IMG/VR virus record: IMGVR_UViG_3300023176_003427
Coordinates: 1 to 30,152 of that record
Strand: one strand, 5' to 3'
Length of the DNA stretch: 30,152 nucleotides
Source of the DNA: a virus
Position numbers and translations under genes: made by a program. The notes below the pieces were generated by a model. It was not told the origin of the DNA. It saw only the letters and a program-made list of their open reading frames with translations, and did no database searches. Position 1 is the first letter of the stretch, and every line of letters starts with the position of its first letter. This document shows positions 6,628-14,213 of this stretch, in pieces.

Positions 6628-7149
6628 TCATCTCAAGAATTCGGTGATGTTCAAATTGTACAGCATGGGATTTATCTTGTGTACTCCTATCAAGAACAAA
6701 CAAAAACTTGCTACACTACTACCTCTACCTACACCCCACACCATGTTGTTGGCTCTTAGTGTGTCTACAAAGTATATGAGGAATTGTAACACACGTATGA
6801 AATTTTTCTTTTCAAACAGATCATATTCCATCTGAACCCTCATTTTTTCTTCATCATTCTGGCATTTGTCCAACAACCATTCCAAAACATTTATTTGGTA
6901 ATACTTGTCAGGCATGTGCCAGTTGTCACAGTTCTGTTTATCAAACTCAGCGGGAGATGACCTTTTTGGCACTGTGCTTATCACAGGCAGGTCGATGCCC
7001 AACTCCTTGAGGCTCTCTGAATACTTGTCTATGTCATTGAGATAAAGTTTTGATATGTCGAAGTCTGGATCCGTGTACAGCAATTCGATGACATCCTCTT
7101 CCGAGAATATCACATCACCATGATCATTTATCTTTGTCTTTGCCGCCAT
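6628..7149 (-). CDS. DnaE-like (DNA polymerase III alpha) fragment protein without catalytic aspartates
   Basis: 173 aa from ATG 7149, overlapping the upstream gene by 26 bp. Residues about 104-173 align by eye with the segment of bacterial DnaE entering the palm: RVQMEYDLFEKK, FLIYFVDTL, then WGVGRGSSVASFCLFLIG (138-155) and INPMLYNLNITEFL, matching DnaE GPGRGS-GSLVAY-L-I---DP--Y-L-FERFLN. In DnaE the next residues are the P-D-x-D-x-D catalytic motif; here the protein stops at Arg173, before it. The N-terminal 100 residues show no PHP histidines. A polymerase activity is therefore excluded; a binding or regulatory role is possible. T4-type phages replicate with gp43. Confidence 0.7.
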   Translation of the reverse strand: MAAKTKINDHGDVIFSEEDVIELLYTDPDFDISKLYLNDIDKYSESLKELGIDLPVISTVPKRSSPAEFDKQNCDNWHMPDKYYQINVLEWLLDKCQNDEEKMRVQMEYDLFEKKNFIRVLQFLIYFVDTLRANNMVWGVGRGSSVASFCLFLIGVHKINPMLYNLNITEFLR

Positions 7150-7759
7150 CTAGTACCTTTGGTTGGAACTCGAATATTTTAGCATGGTACTCGTGCTTCT
7201 TGTCAACAGGAATCTCTTGATTGTTCCAACTGAAGTGTCCTGTGTAGATGCCTTTGTCAAGTTCTTGATCATATGTTGCCGTGTCCGCCCTCAACCACCA
7301 TGGATCAAATTTGCTGAACTTCGCTGAGAACCAATCGGGCCTATCTAACAGTATAAGCTCTTTGCTGTCTTTGTCAACCGTGTAGGTAATACCATCTCCC
7401 TGCCACGAACTCAGTTCTATGTGATTGATCACGATCTTGCTGTTCAGTATGCTGTTGGCCTTGCAGAAGCAAACGGCCGCCATGATCTGGTCATAGGGTG
7501 GTTTTGGCAATTCAATGAATCTGTTTGTTGTACTTTTTTTCAAAGTGTGGTAAAGTGGCTCGTCCCTCCACGTGGTTATCGTGTTGGCGAACACCTGTTC
7601 GAAGAGATTCTTCAGTCTCTCGAAATAATCTGTCTGCTCCTTGAGACTTGCCGTGTGTGGTGTGAGAGATATGTTCAGTTTGTATTCATTAGCGAACAGT
7701 TCTCCGTCAACAATGATGATACTTTTAAATTTTGTCTTCCAGGTGAATGTGTTTGACAT
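7124..7759 (-). CDS. Hypothetical phage protein
   Basis: 211 aa from ATG 7759 (one codon below a TTG). A TAAATA hexamer lies 6 nt before the ATG, as in other genes here. The protein is rich in aromatic residues with short beta-type segments; a stretch near the C-terminus (KFDPWWLRADTATYDQELD) is distinctive. No catalytic or metal-binding pattern, membrane segment or signal peptide is seen. It overlaps the DnaE-like gene by 26 bp, so the two probably form one unit. Function unknown. Confidence 0.65.
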   Translation of the reverse strand: MSNTFTWKTKFKSIIIVDGELFANEYKLNISLTPHTASLKEQTDYFERLKNLFEQVFANTITTWRDEPLYHTLKKSTTNRFIELPKPPYDQIMAAVCFCKANSILNSKIVINHIELSSWQGDGITYTVDKDSKELILLDRPDWFSAKFSKFDPWWLRADTATYDQELDKGIYTGHFSWNNQEIPVDKKHEYHAKIFEFQPKVLDGGKDKDK

Positions 7760-7771
7760 CAAAACTATTTA

Positions 7772-8023
7772 CTAGTCTATGTTGACCAGGTCGCCTAGGT
7801 CTGGTTCGTTCCTCAATTTCTTATTGTTCTTGTGCCATTCCTCGATACGTCTCTGTCTGATGGCATCTTGATATGTCCTTAATGCTTGTTGGAGATTGAA
7901 CAATAATTCCGGATTCCTGCCACGTCTCGCGATTGCCACCTTCCTGTTCAATTCTTTGATACGTTTGGAAATGTCCTCTTCTGACATGTTGCCTATCTCT
8001 TCTTGTAATGGATGGAAGTACAT
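7772..8023 (-). CDS. Small helical hypothetical protein
   Basis: 83 aa from ATG 8023 with a strong Shine-Dalgarno (AAGGAG, 5 nt spacing). Residues 10-75 are almost entirely helical and charged (ISKRIKELNRKVAIARRG, then LLFNLQQALRTYQDAIRQRR), suggesting a coiled coil or helical hairpin. The last ten residues are acidic. It follows the fibre genes by 15 bp. The small size and position suggest an assembly or chaperone-like phage protein, but no family is recognised. Confidence 0.65.
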   Translation of the reverse strand: MYFHPLQEEIGNMSEEDISKRIKELNRKVAIARRGRNPELLFNLQQALRTYQDAIRQRRIEEWHKNNKKLRNEPDLGDLVNID

Positions 8024-8038
8024 CGGACTCCTTGATTA

Positions 8039-8602
8039 TTATGCGTACTGTTTGCCCAGTTGGTGCATCAATACTGTTGTGCCACCGTCTGGTGACATGA
8101 ATTCGAATAGTGCCCGGCCCAACCCTATCGTTACTTGGTCCGAGGTTCCGTCACTGCCTGTGACATTGTCGGCCTTGATCACAGCACTGGGGAAAGTCAA
8201 AATACCTGTTGATGTCGGTGCCACGGTTATGTCTAAAATTATCCTGCCCAACGCTCCTGTTGGGAAGTTTGAAAATGCGAAAGTGGTATCCGCCGTGATG
8301 GTCAATGTTTGGTAATGACCATTATCATGGTTCAACGTCACTGCACCACTAGACACTGATCCGTGTGTGTAAACAGTTTCCGATGTGTTTTTTAATTTCG
8401 CTTTTATAACCTCGTTGTCATTGAAGTCATTGGATGAATTCAAACTGGCCTTGTTGTTTTGTAGGTCAGTTATCTCTGTGGCGGCCGTGGTAAAATTGTT
8501 TTTAATTTCGGAAAAATTGTCCCTAAAGCCCTGTGAACTGTTGTCTTGCCCTGCTTTTGGATATGTTCCGTCTATGTTTCCTGGTATTATGTTACTCGCC
8601 AT
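8039..8602 (-). CDS. Short tail-fibre-type structural protein
   Basis: 187 aa from ATG 8602, which overlaps the stop of the 837-aa gene (TAATG). The N-terminus (YPKAGQDNSSQGFRDNFSEI, then KNNF) is a variant of the anchoring motif GTGD-LR-A--KIN-NF-ELY found in four other proteins of the block. A short helical linker follows. The C-terminal 100 residues (TITADTTFAFSNFPTGALG, then an Ile/Thr-rich beta region) match the capping domain at the end of the 742-aa fibre. It may be a short fibre, or an adaptor using the same attachment site. A late element and Shine-Dalgarno (AAAGGAA) lie upstream within the preceding gene. Confidence 0.75.
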   Translation of the reverse strand: MASNIIPGNIDGTYPKAGQDNSSQGFRDNFSEIKNNFTTAATEITDLQNNKASLNSSNDFNDNEVIKAKLKNTSETVYTHGSVSSGAVTLNHDNGHYQTLTITADTTFAFSNFPTGALGRIILDITVAPTSTGILTFPSAVIKADNVTGSDGTSDQVTIGLGRALFEFMSPDGGTTVLMHQLGKQYA

Positions 8603-11115
8603 TACTGTATTCCTTTGTCTCTAAATTTTAGGTATTTATCGTTACTTCTCTCCACTTTAATAATTGTGCCAGCCTGTGGTGTCTCTTTGGTAAAAGTTAT
8701 TGTTGTTTTCTTTGTGGCGGTGTTGTGTGACAACGTGATCCCTAGTTCGTGATCAGCAGAACGCAGTGTTCCGTCCGCTGTCAGATAGGTAGGTTTGATA
8801 TTGTTGTCTGCTGTCACTCCTTGCCCCACAAACACTGTGTTTGTTCCTTCCTTGATCAACACGTCCTCTTCGTGTAGCAGTTCATCAACAACGAAACTGT
8901 CCGTTGTTCCGTCCGCTGTGAATGTATCTGTTGCGACCTTGCTTTTGCTCACCACATATCTATCTATAGTGAATGCTATGTTTTTGAAATTCAATGCCTT
9001 GTCTTCTATCCTCTTTTTGACCAATGCTGATGTTCCAGGTTTGCAGTAACAGATGGGCACCGCGGTCACATATCCCAGTGGCGCCAGGTCGCCTGCCTGT
9101 GTGGTCTTCATCCATAGGGGTAGGTAGTCCCATTCTTTGTGTCCCAGGCTCTTCATCCTTGACCTCATGTTGGCAACCGCGTTGGGATATACCGTTTCCA
9201 TGAATCCCAGATCCGCACTCAATTGGTTGGCGTATCTCACCTTTGAACCTGATGTGCTGAACGACAGCCCTCCGTCAGTGGTAACTTCATAATCTATGTA
9301 ATCTGCTGTTGCATTCATGGTTGACGCCCTTGGTCCTAGTAAAGGTTTCGAAACAACATCACGTAAATTAATGGAACTGGAAACAGATTGTCCATCCTTG
9401 TTGACCATGTTGTCCTTGATCTCTACATAGACCACTTCGTATTTTGTGGCGGTTCCTTCTTTGGCCACTGCTGTCTTTATGTCTCCAAAGTACAGGGTCT
9501 TGGGAGCATGGTTCTGTTCCATCTGCTGTTGGAAAGCAGTCAACGTCTGTGCTTCAAGTCCCGACATCATCAGCATGTCAGGCTTTAATTTCATACCAAA
9601 ATTACTATCCTCGGGTCTGAATATGTTGTCTACAGAATTGATGTTTGGATCCTGTGCTATGTTGTAGAATATGTTCTGATCTATAAAGGATGTTGCGTGA
9701 CCAGACATGTTGCCATACTCGATCTGTGTGTACGGTATGTCAAGATTGATTGTGAACTCTTTTGAAGTTGCCGCTGATTGGTATTGATCACTCACCGTAA
9801 CCGTGAACGTGTAGGTTCTCGTGGAATCTGTGAAATCACTAGGATCTATCGTGCCTATCAGGTTTCCCTGTTCCGACAAAGTGATACCAGTTGGCAAAGA
9901 TCCCGCTGTGACTGAATAACTGAGCACACGATTGGTGTCCTCTGCTACTGCTTCTATTGACAACAGGCTTGGCACGTCGGCTTTCAATGTGCCCACTAAG
10001 GTTGGCGTAGTGAATGCTATTCCTATGTCGATCTCTCCAATCACTTTCATGGTGAATTCTTGGTCTGTGAACACGTTGATTCCCGTTGCCACTACCCTGT
10101 TTGCTCTGACAGTGAATGTGTAAGTTGTCTCCACCGCTGACTGTCTGGCCAACTGTCCGTAGAGTTCTCCGGAGTCAACATCTATGGAAACACCCGCGGG
10201 CAGTGAACCTGCCTGTATAGAATATTCTAGATCTCCCTGTAGTGGATCGAAGTCTTCAACATCGATTTTCACCACAAATGCGTTGTCGTGCCTGAACGTG
10301 CCGAGGTCTGATCCTGTCCTGAAAACAGGTCTCCTGTTGGCACTGAGGTCCATGGTCAGCGGTGAGTTTTGTATTTCTGTTGCGTCGATTGTGATCGCTG
10401 TGTTGGAGACTCTCCAGAAGTCTGCGGAATAAACAAATATGTTGTTGTTCTGTTCTACGAAACTGGTACCGTCTGAAACTCGCACTATGAAATCAAAATT
10501 CTTGCTGATACTTTTTGATGTTATTGTTCTGTCAAATGTACCATCCCATTGATCCTCTGGAGCACCATCATCGTATCCACCACGTTCTCCATATCTTTGA
10601 TCGTCCGTTAGTTGGACTATGCCTGATATCAGGCCTGACTTGCTCATGGTCACTCCTGGTGGTAGCGATCCCTGAACAATCTCATACACAAGTGTTTGTC
10701 CCGCCCTGGTGTCTGAATCAGTTGCCTGCATCTGCAGTGACACACTGGAACCATCGATTACCCAATATAATCCAACGCTGGTACTGTCATCAAGTTGTAG
10801 TTGTCCAGAAGCAGTCGTGAAAGTTGGAGTGTCCGCACCTTGTACGTCTAGTGAAAAAGTCCTGTCTGTGATAGCGGTACCGGCCGTGGCTCGCACGACG
10901 AAGGTGTAAAGAGTTCTTTTGGCAACCTCAGCCGGAGTACCTGTCAAGAGCCCGTCCGTTGTTACCTGCATTCCTGCGGGTAGGCTCCCTGCTATCACGG
11001 AGTAAGTGATGGCCGTTGAATCGCTGGTGTTGGCCTCCAATTGGAGACTGTACGCGACTTGCTCGTCTATGGTTGCAATTTTACCTGCAGTGGTAGACCA
11101 CACTGGTGTTGCCAT
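8602..11115 (-). CDS. Large virion adhesin with four immunoglobulin-like (He_PIG) repeats
   Basis: 837 aa from ATG 11115 with Shine-Dalgarno AAGGAGT. Four repeats carry the He_PIG core S-L-P-x-G-(x)n-G-x-L-x-G at residues about 44, 150, 304 and 406, each with a preceding Y-S-(I/V)-x-A-G strand and a following Y-T-F-T-V-R type strand. Such Ig/cadherin-like modules bind carbohydrates or act as spacers on virions. Residues 470-837 are unique, with a YLPLWMKT segment, a CYC pair and several beta segments, probably the trimerising or virion-attachment part. It is likely a fibre or baseplate-decorating protein. It is driven by a late element at 11134-11146. Confidence 0.8.
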   Translation of the reverse strand: MATPVWSTTAGKIATIDEQVAYSLQLEANTSDSTAITYSVIAGSLPAGMQVTTDGLLTGTPAEVAKRTLYTFVVRATAGTAITDRTFSLDVQGADTPTFTTASGQLQLDDSTSVGLYWVIDGSSVSLQMQATDSDTRAGQTLVYEIVQGSLPPGVTMSKSGLISGIVQLTDDQRYGERGGYDDGAPEDQWDGTFDRTITSKSISKNFDFIVRVSDGTSFVEQNNNIFVYSADFWRVSNTAITIDATEIQNSPLTMDLSANRRPVFRTGSDLGTFRHDNAFVVKIDVEDFDPLQGDLEYSIQAGSLPAGVSIDVDSGELYGQLARQSAVETTYTFTVRANRVVATGINVFTDQEFTMKVIGEIDIGIAFTTPTLVGTLKADVPSLLSIEAVAEDTNRVLSYSVTAGSLPTGITLSEQGNLIGTIDPSDFTDSTRTYTFTVTVSDQYQSAATSKEFTINLDIPYTQIEYGNMSGHATSFIDQNIFYNIAQDPNINSVDNIFRPEDSNFGMKLKPDMLMMSGLEAQTLTAFQQQMEQNHAPKTLYFGDIKTAVAKEGTATKYEVVYVEIKDNMVNKDGQSVSSSINLRDVVSKPLLGPRASTMNATADYIDYEVTTDGGLSFSTSGSKVRYANQLSADLGFMETVYPNAVANMRSRMKSLGHKEWDYLPLWMKTTQAGDLAPLGYVTAVPICYCKPGTSALVKKRIEDKALNFKNIAFTIDRYVVSKSKVATDTFTADGTTDSFVVDELLHEEDVLIKEGTNTVFVGQGVTADNNIKPTYLTADGTLRSADHELGITLSHNTATKKTTITFTKETPQAGTIIKVERSNDKYLKFRDKGIQ
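8631..8641 (-). promoter_or_regulatory. T4-late-like promoter element inside the adhesin 3' end
   Basis: The minus strand reads CGATAAATACC. It leaves a 30-nt leader with Shine-Dalgarno AAAGGAA before the ATG at 8602. It would allow the short fibre gene to be transcribed apart from the large adhesin. Confidence 0.5.
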
Positions 11116-11133
11116 TAATCTTACTCCTTACAC

Positions 11134-11146
11134 GGGTATTTATTGG
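11134..11146 (-). promoter_or_regulatory. T4-late-like promoter element for the large adhesin
   Basis: The minus strand reads CCAATAAATACCC, overlapping the stop of the small upstream gene rather than sitting in a free intergenic gap. The octamer is 21 nt from the ATG and a good Shine-Dalgarno (AAGGAGT) fills the leader. Confidence 0.6.
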
Positions 11147-11149
11147 CGA

Positions 11150-11308
11150 TTACCGGCTATTATTCTGTGTACGAATCCAGTGTTCCAGGTGCTGTTGCAG
11201 TCCCTCACGTGTGATCTTGTCCTGCTCACGTCGTATGGCCTCCTCCAAGCGTTTGATCTCAGAATGTGCTGACTTGCGCCTGTTATGGTCGTTCCTGTGT
11301 TTCCTCAT
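11150..11308 (-). CDS. Small charged helical protein between two fibre genes
   Basis: 52 aa from ATG 11308. A purine-rich Shine-Dalgarno-like stretch (AAGAAGGGA) ends 2 nt before the ATG. The sequence starts MRKHRNDHNRRK and continues as one charged helix with Glu/Arg/Gln (SEIKRLEEAIRREQDK), ending in NNSR. The late element of the adhesin lies at its 3' end. Codon use fits the neighbours and the gene fills the gap between 11339 and 11115 exactly. It is probably a small fibre-associated or chaperone-like protein; no family recognised. It is below usual ORF-calling length. Confidence 0.6.
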   Translation of the reverse strand: MRKHRNDHNRRKSAHSEIKRLEEAIRREQDKITREGLQQHLEHWIRTQNNSR

Positions 11309-11338
11309 TGTCCCTTCTTAAGGATGTGTTATTGGCTA

Positions 11339-12766
11339 TTAAGATTCGTCGTAGAAGGGAATCACCCTCATTGTGCCGGCGATCTTGATCTTGATGTAGC
11401 CAGTCGGTGTGCCCGGCAGTGCCGATGCACCTCCCGCCGATCCCACAGTTGATTGTGTGGCCGTGTTAAGATCCACAACTCCAGTACCCTGTGTGCTGAT
11501 AGAGATGTCACCATCTGACGTATCATTCTGTAAGGCGTCTGCCCTTACTGTAGTGGCCTCCATCAACGTGAAGTTGGCTTCTGTGGCGGTTAATTTCACG
11601 TTCGTTCCGCCAACCGCAACGTTCTGTCCTGCGGCAGGTGATAGTGTGATACCGCCTGATGTCGATGACAGTGTGTTGCCGTCCAATCTCAAGTTGTCAA
11701 CATTAAGTTGTCCTGTTGTGGTCTGTGTTCCTGCGTGAGTGATTGGTCCTGTTAGCACAATGGCTCCTGTTCCAGCCGGATCGATCGTTATGTCTCCGTT
11801 TGTGTCAGAAGTGATAGTACCGTCTGCGATAATATTCAAGTCACCAACTGCAAAAGTTCCTGTGGTCAATGATCCCGACACAGTTGTGTTACCTGTTGTG
11901 GCAACGTCCGCCGTGTTCAATGTTCCTACCACCGTTGTGTTTGGTATGATTCTGACCTGTCCTGTTCCCGATGCGTCCAGTTCTAGGTTCGCATTCGAGG
12001 CGTTGGTAGTGATTGTGTTGTCGGCCATTGAAATACTATCAACGGTCACAGTTCCTGTCATCGTGGCCGCGTTGATTGTAGGTGCTGTTAGAACTTTATT
12101 TGTTAAAGTTTGAGATCCTGTGAGTGTGGCAACCGTTCCGTCAATCGCCGTTGTGACTGTGTTTCCCGTCGCACTTGTGGTTATACCAGTGCCTCCAGAG
12201 AACTGCATCACCTCTGAATCGAGATCAATCGAATTGGTAGTCGAATCGTCTGCTGTGAAATCTAGATCTGCGGCTGTTACCTGTGCATCAACATATGCTT
12301 TGATAGATTGTTGCGTCGCCAAAGCAGTTGCCGAATCTGATCCCATGGCATCTTCGTCTAGTATACCTGTTACAGTTGCACCCGACGCCAGTGCCAATGA
12401 GGTGCTCAAAGTTGTGGCACCTGTGATCGTTGCCGCACCCGCCACATTCAACGTGCCTGTTGTCTGTATGTTCTCTGCTATTGTGATCTGTGTCGAATCG
12501 TCAGAACTCATTGTTGTGCCAACAAATTTCATCGCACCCAGTTTGATGCTACCTGTGCCATTTGGAGTGACAGTGATGTCACCGTTGGTCACACCTGTTG
12601 TTATTGCAAAGTTGTTTACGTCTAGGTTCGCGTCCAGTGTGTTGATGTCGTTGTCTGTACCGTAAAGTTCCACGAAGTTGTCGTTGATCTTGTCAAATGC
12701 TGTTCTTAGTGGATCACCCGTGCCGTCGTTAGCACTTGATCCTATGTTGATGTTTTGTCTAGCCAT
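11339..12766 (-). CDS. Tail-fibre protein with repetitive beta stalk (475 aa)
   Basis: Start ATG 12766. The N-terminal anchoring motif is NDGTGDPLRTAFDKINDNF followed by VELY. The body has repeats of the type N-A-x-L-x-L-x-x-x-G-T-G-x-(V/I)-x-(I/L), each giving about one turn of a fibrous beta structure, and one copy of the marine-phage motif ATALATQQSIKAYVDAQ. The C-terminus (GYIKIKIAGTMRVIPFYD) differs from the other fibres and is the likely receptor-binding or trimerising end. It is transcribed from a late element with a 28-nt leader and Shine-Dalgarno AAAGGAT. Confidence 0.85.
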   Translation of the reverse strand: MARQNINIGSSANDGTGDPLRTAFDKINDNFVELYGTDNDINTLDANLDVNNFAITTGVTNGDITVTPNGTGSIKLGAMKFVGTTMSSDDSTQITIAENIQTTGTLNVAGAATITGATTLSTSLALASGATVTGILDEDAMGSDSATALATQQSIKAYVDAQVTAADLDFTADDSTTNSIDLDSEVMQFSGGTGITTSATGNTVTTAIDGTVATLTGSQTLTNKVLTAPTINAATMTGTVTVDSISMADNTITTNASNANLELDASGTGQVRIIPNTTVVGTLNTADVATTGNTTVSGSLTTGTFAVGDLNIIADGTITSDTNGDITIDPAGTGAIVLTGPITHAGTQTTTGQLNVDNLRLDGNTLSSTSGGITLSPAAGQNVAVGGTNVKLTATEANFTLMEATTVRADALQNDTSDGDISISTQGTGVVDLNTATQSTVGSAGGASALPGTPTGYIKIKIAGTMRVIPFYDES

Positions 12767-12791
12767 ACTTTATGTTAATCCTTTTTGTTAT

Positions 12792-12804
12792 GGGTATTTA
12801 TTTG
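12792..12804 (-). promoter_or_regulatory. T4-late-like promoter element for the 475-aa fibre
   Basis: The minus strand reads CAAATAAATACCC. The octamer is 28 nt from the ATG at 12766, and AAAGGAT lies in the leader. Confidence 0.6.
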
Positions 12805-12829
12805 AAATTCTATAAACCTAATGTAATTA

Positions 12830-14212
12830 TTATAGGTCTATTATGACTCTCTGGAATTTGAACACTGTGCTGTCGTTGGTGATGTTGGTGGCCAGCAATC
12901 TCACATTACCGTCGTCTATGTCTGCTGTGAACGTGCATAATGGATCCGTGTAAGAACCGGTGTTTCCAAACACGGTAACGTAGGCCTCCGTGGTGCTGTC
13001 AGCACTTGGGCCGTGTACCAGCGTGGCTTCCACCATCTCGAACCTGCTGTTGGTGGCGTCTGATATGGAGATGTAGTACTTGGCACTCCTGTACGAAGCA
13101 CTAGACCAACTGTCTATGACGGTAGTGGCAGATGTTGCCACAGTTGCGGTGTTGTCACCGATCTCCGAGTGGTTCAATGTGGATGCACTTGAGATGGTCA
13201 CAAATCCTATGTTGCCTGCACCGTCCGTCTTCAGCACTTGGTCCGCTGAACCGTCTGACGTTGGGAAACTGAGACCGCTGATGGACACCGTTCCCGTGCC
13301 ATTGCCTGAAAGTTCCAGGTCAGCGTTGGAGGCATTTGACGAGATCGTGTTGTCTGTGATGGTCACACCGTCGATGGTCATACCGCTAGTGGTTGTCAAT
13401 GTGGTGAATGTTGCCGCCACCGGCGTGGTCGCACCTATCACGGTGTTGTCGATGGCACCGCTGTTGATGTCCACCTTGGCCATCACCACGGATCCTGATC
13501 CGCTCGCTGATAGCACCAGGTCTGAGTTGGATTGCGTGGTCGTTATATTGTTGTCCGTGATATTGACATTAGAATCTATGGTCAGGTTGCTGACGTTCAC
13601 TGTGCCGGTACCTCCCGGTGTGAGGTTCAGGTCAGCGTTTGAACTGGTTGCTATTGTGTTGTCGTTGAATGTGATGTTGTCTATTGTGGTTGTCCCGACC
13701 AAACTCGTTGCTCCTGTCACGTTCAACGTAGATAGTGTTGTCAATGCTGAAGGAACTGCCAGAGTTGAACTTAGGTTTGTTGCACCTGAAAGTGTTGCCG
13801 CACCAGAAACATTTATTGTGCCATCTACGATCAATCCATCGTTGATGTTGATGGCAGTAGAGTCATCGGAACTCAATGTCGTGCCTCTGAATTTCACTGC
13901 ACCAAACACCACAGAACCGGTGCCGCTTGGTAGTAAATTTATGTTTTCATTTGATCTTGTGCCTTCGATAGTGTTATCGTTGATCCTGATTGCTGGGAAG
14001 GACACGGCACCTGTGCCTGAAGGCTTGAATACCAGGTCCTCGTTTGATCTAGTGGCGGATATCTCATTGCCACTGAAACTTAGATCACCGCCTGTGAGTG
14101 GAGATAGGTACAGTTCCGTGAACATGTCGTTCACTTTCTGCATGGCGGATCTCAGAGTATCACCTGTGCCGTCGTTTGCGTTTTCACCTACATTTAAAGT
14201 CTGTTGTGCCAT
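12830..14212 (-). CDS. Tail-fibre protein, paralogue of its neighbour (460 aa)
   Basis: Start ATG 14212, immediately after the stop of the 458-aa fibre gene (1-bp gap). The anchoring motif NDGTGDTLRSAMQKVNDMF plus TELY is followed by a repetitive stalk. The stalk contains a segment almost identical to the neighbour (SSNADLNLTPGGTG followed by a VNVSNLTIDS strand). The C-terminal domain, residues about 365-460 (RSAKYYISISDAT, FEMVEATLVHG, DDGNVRLLATNI), is a beta domain shared with the neighbour but more diverged. The pair arose by tandem duplication. No separate promoter is evident, so it is probably co-transcribed. Confidence 0.85.
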   Translation of the reverse strand: MAQQTLNVGENANDGTGDTLRSAMQKVNDMFTELYLSPLTGGDLSFSGNEISATRSNEDLVFKPSGTGAVSFPAIRINDNTIEGTRSNENINLLPSGTGSVVFGAVKFRGTTLSSDDSTAININDGLIVDGTINVSGAATLSGATNLSSTLAVPSALTTLSTLNVTGATSLVGTTTIDNITFNDNTIATSSNADLNLTPGGTGTVNVSNLTIDSNVNITDNNITTTQSNSDLVLSASGSGSVVMAKVDINSGAIDNTVIGATTPVAATFTTLTTTSGMTIDGVTITDNTISSNASNADLELSGNGTGTVSISGLSFPTSDGSADQVLKTDGAGNIGFVTISSASTLNHSEIGDNTATVATSATTVIDSWSSASYRSAKYYISISDATNSRFEMVEATLVHGPSADSTTEAYVTVFGNTGSYTDPLCTFTADIDDGNVRLLATNITNDSTVFKFQRVIIDL

Positions 14213-14213
14213 G

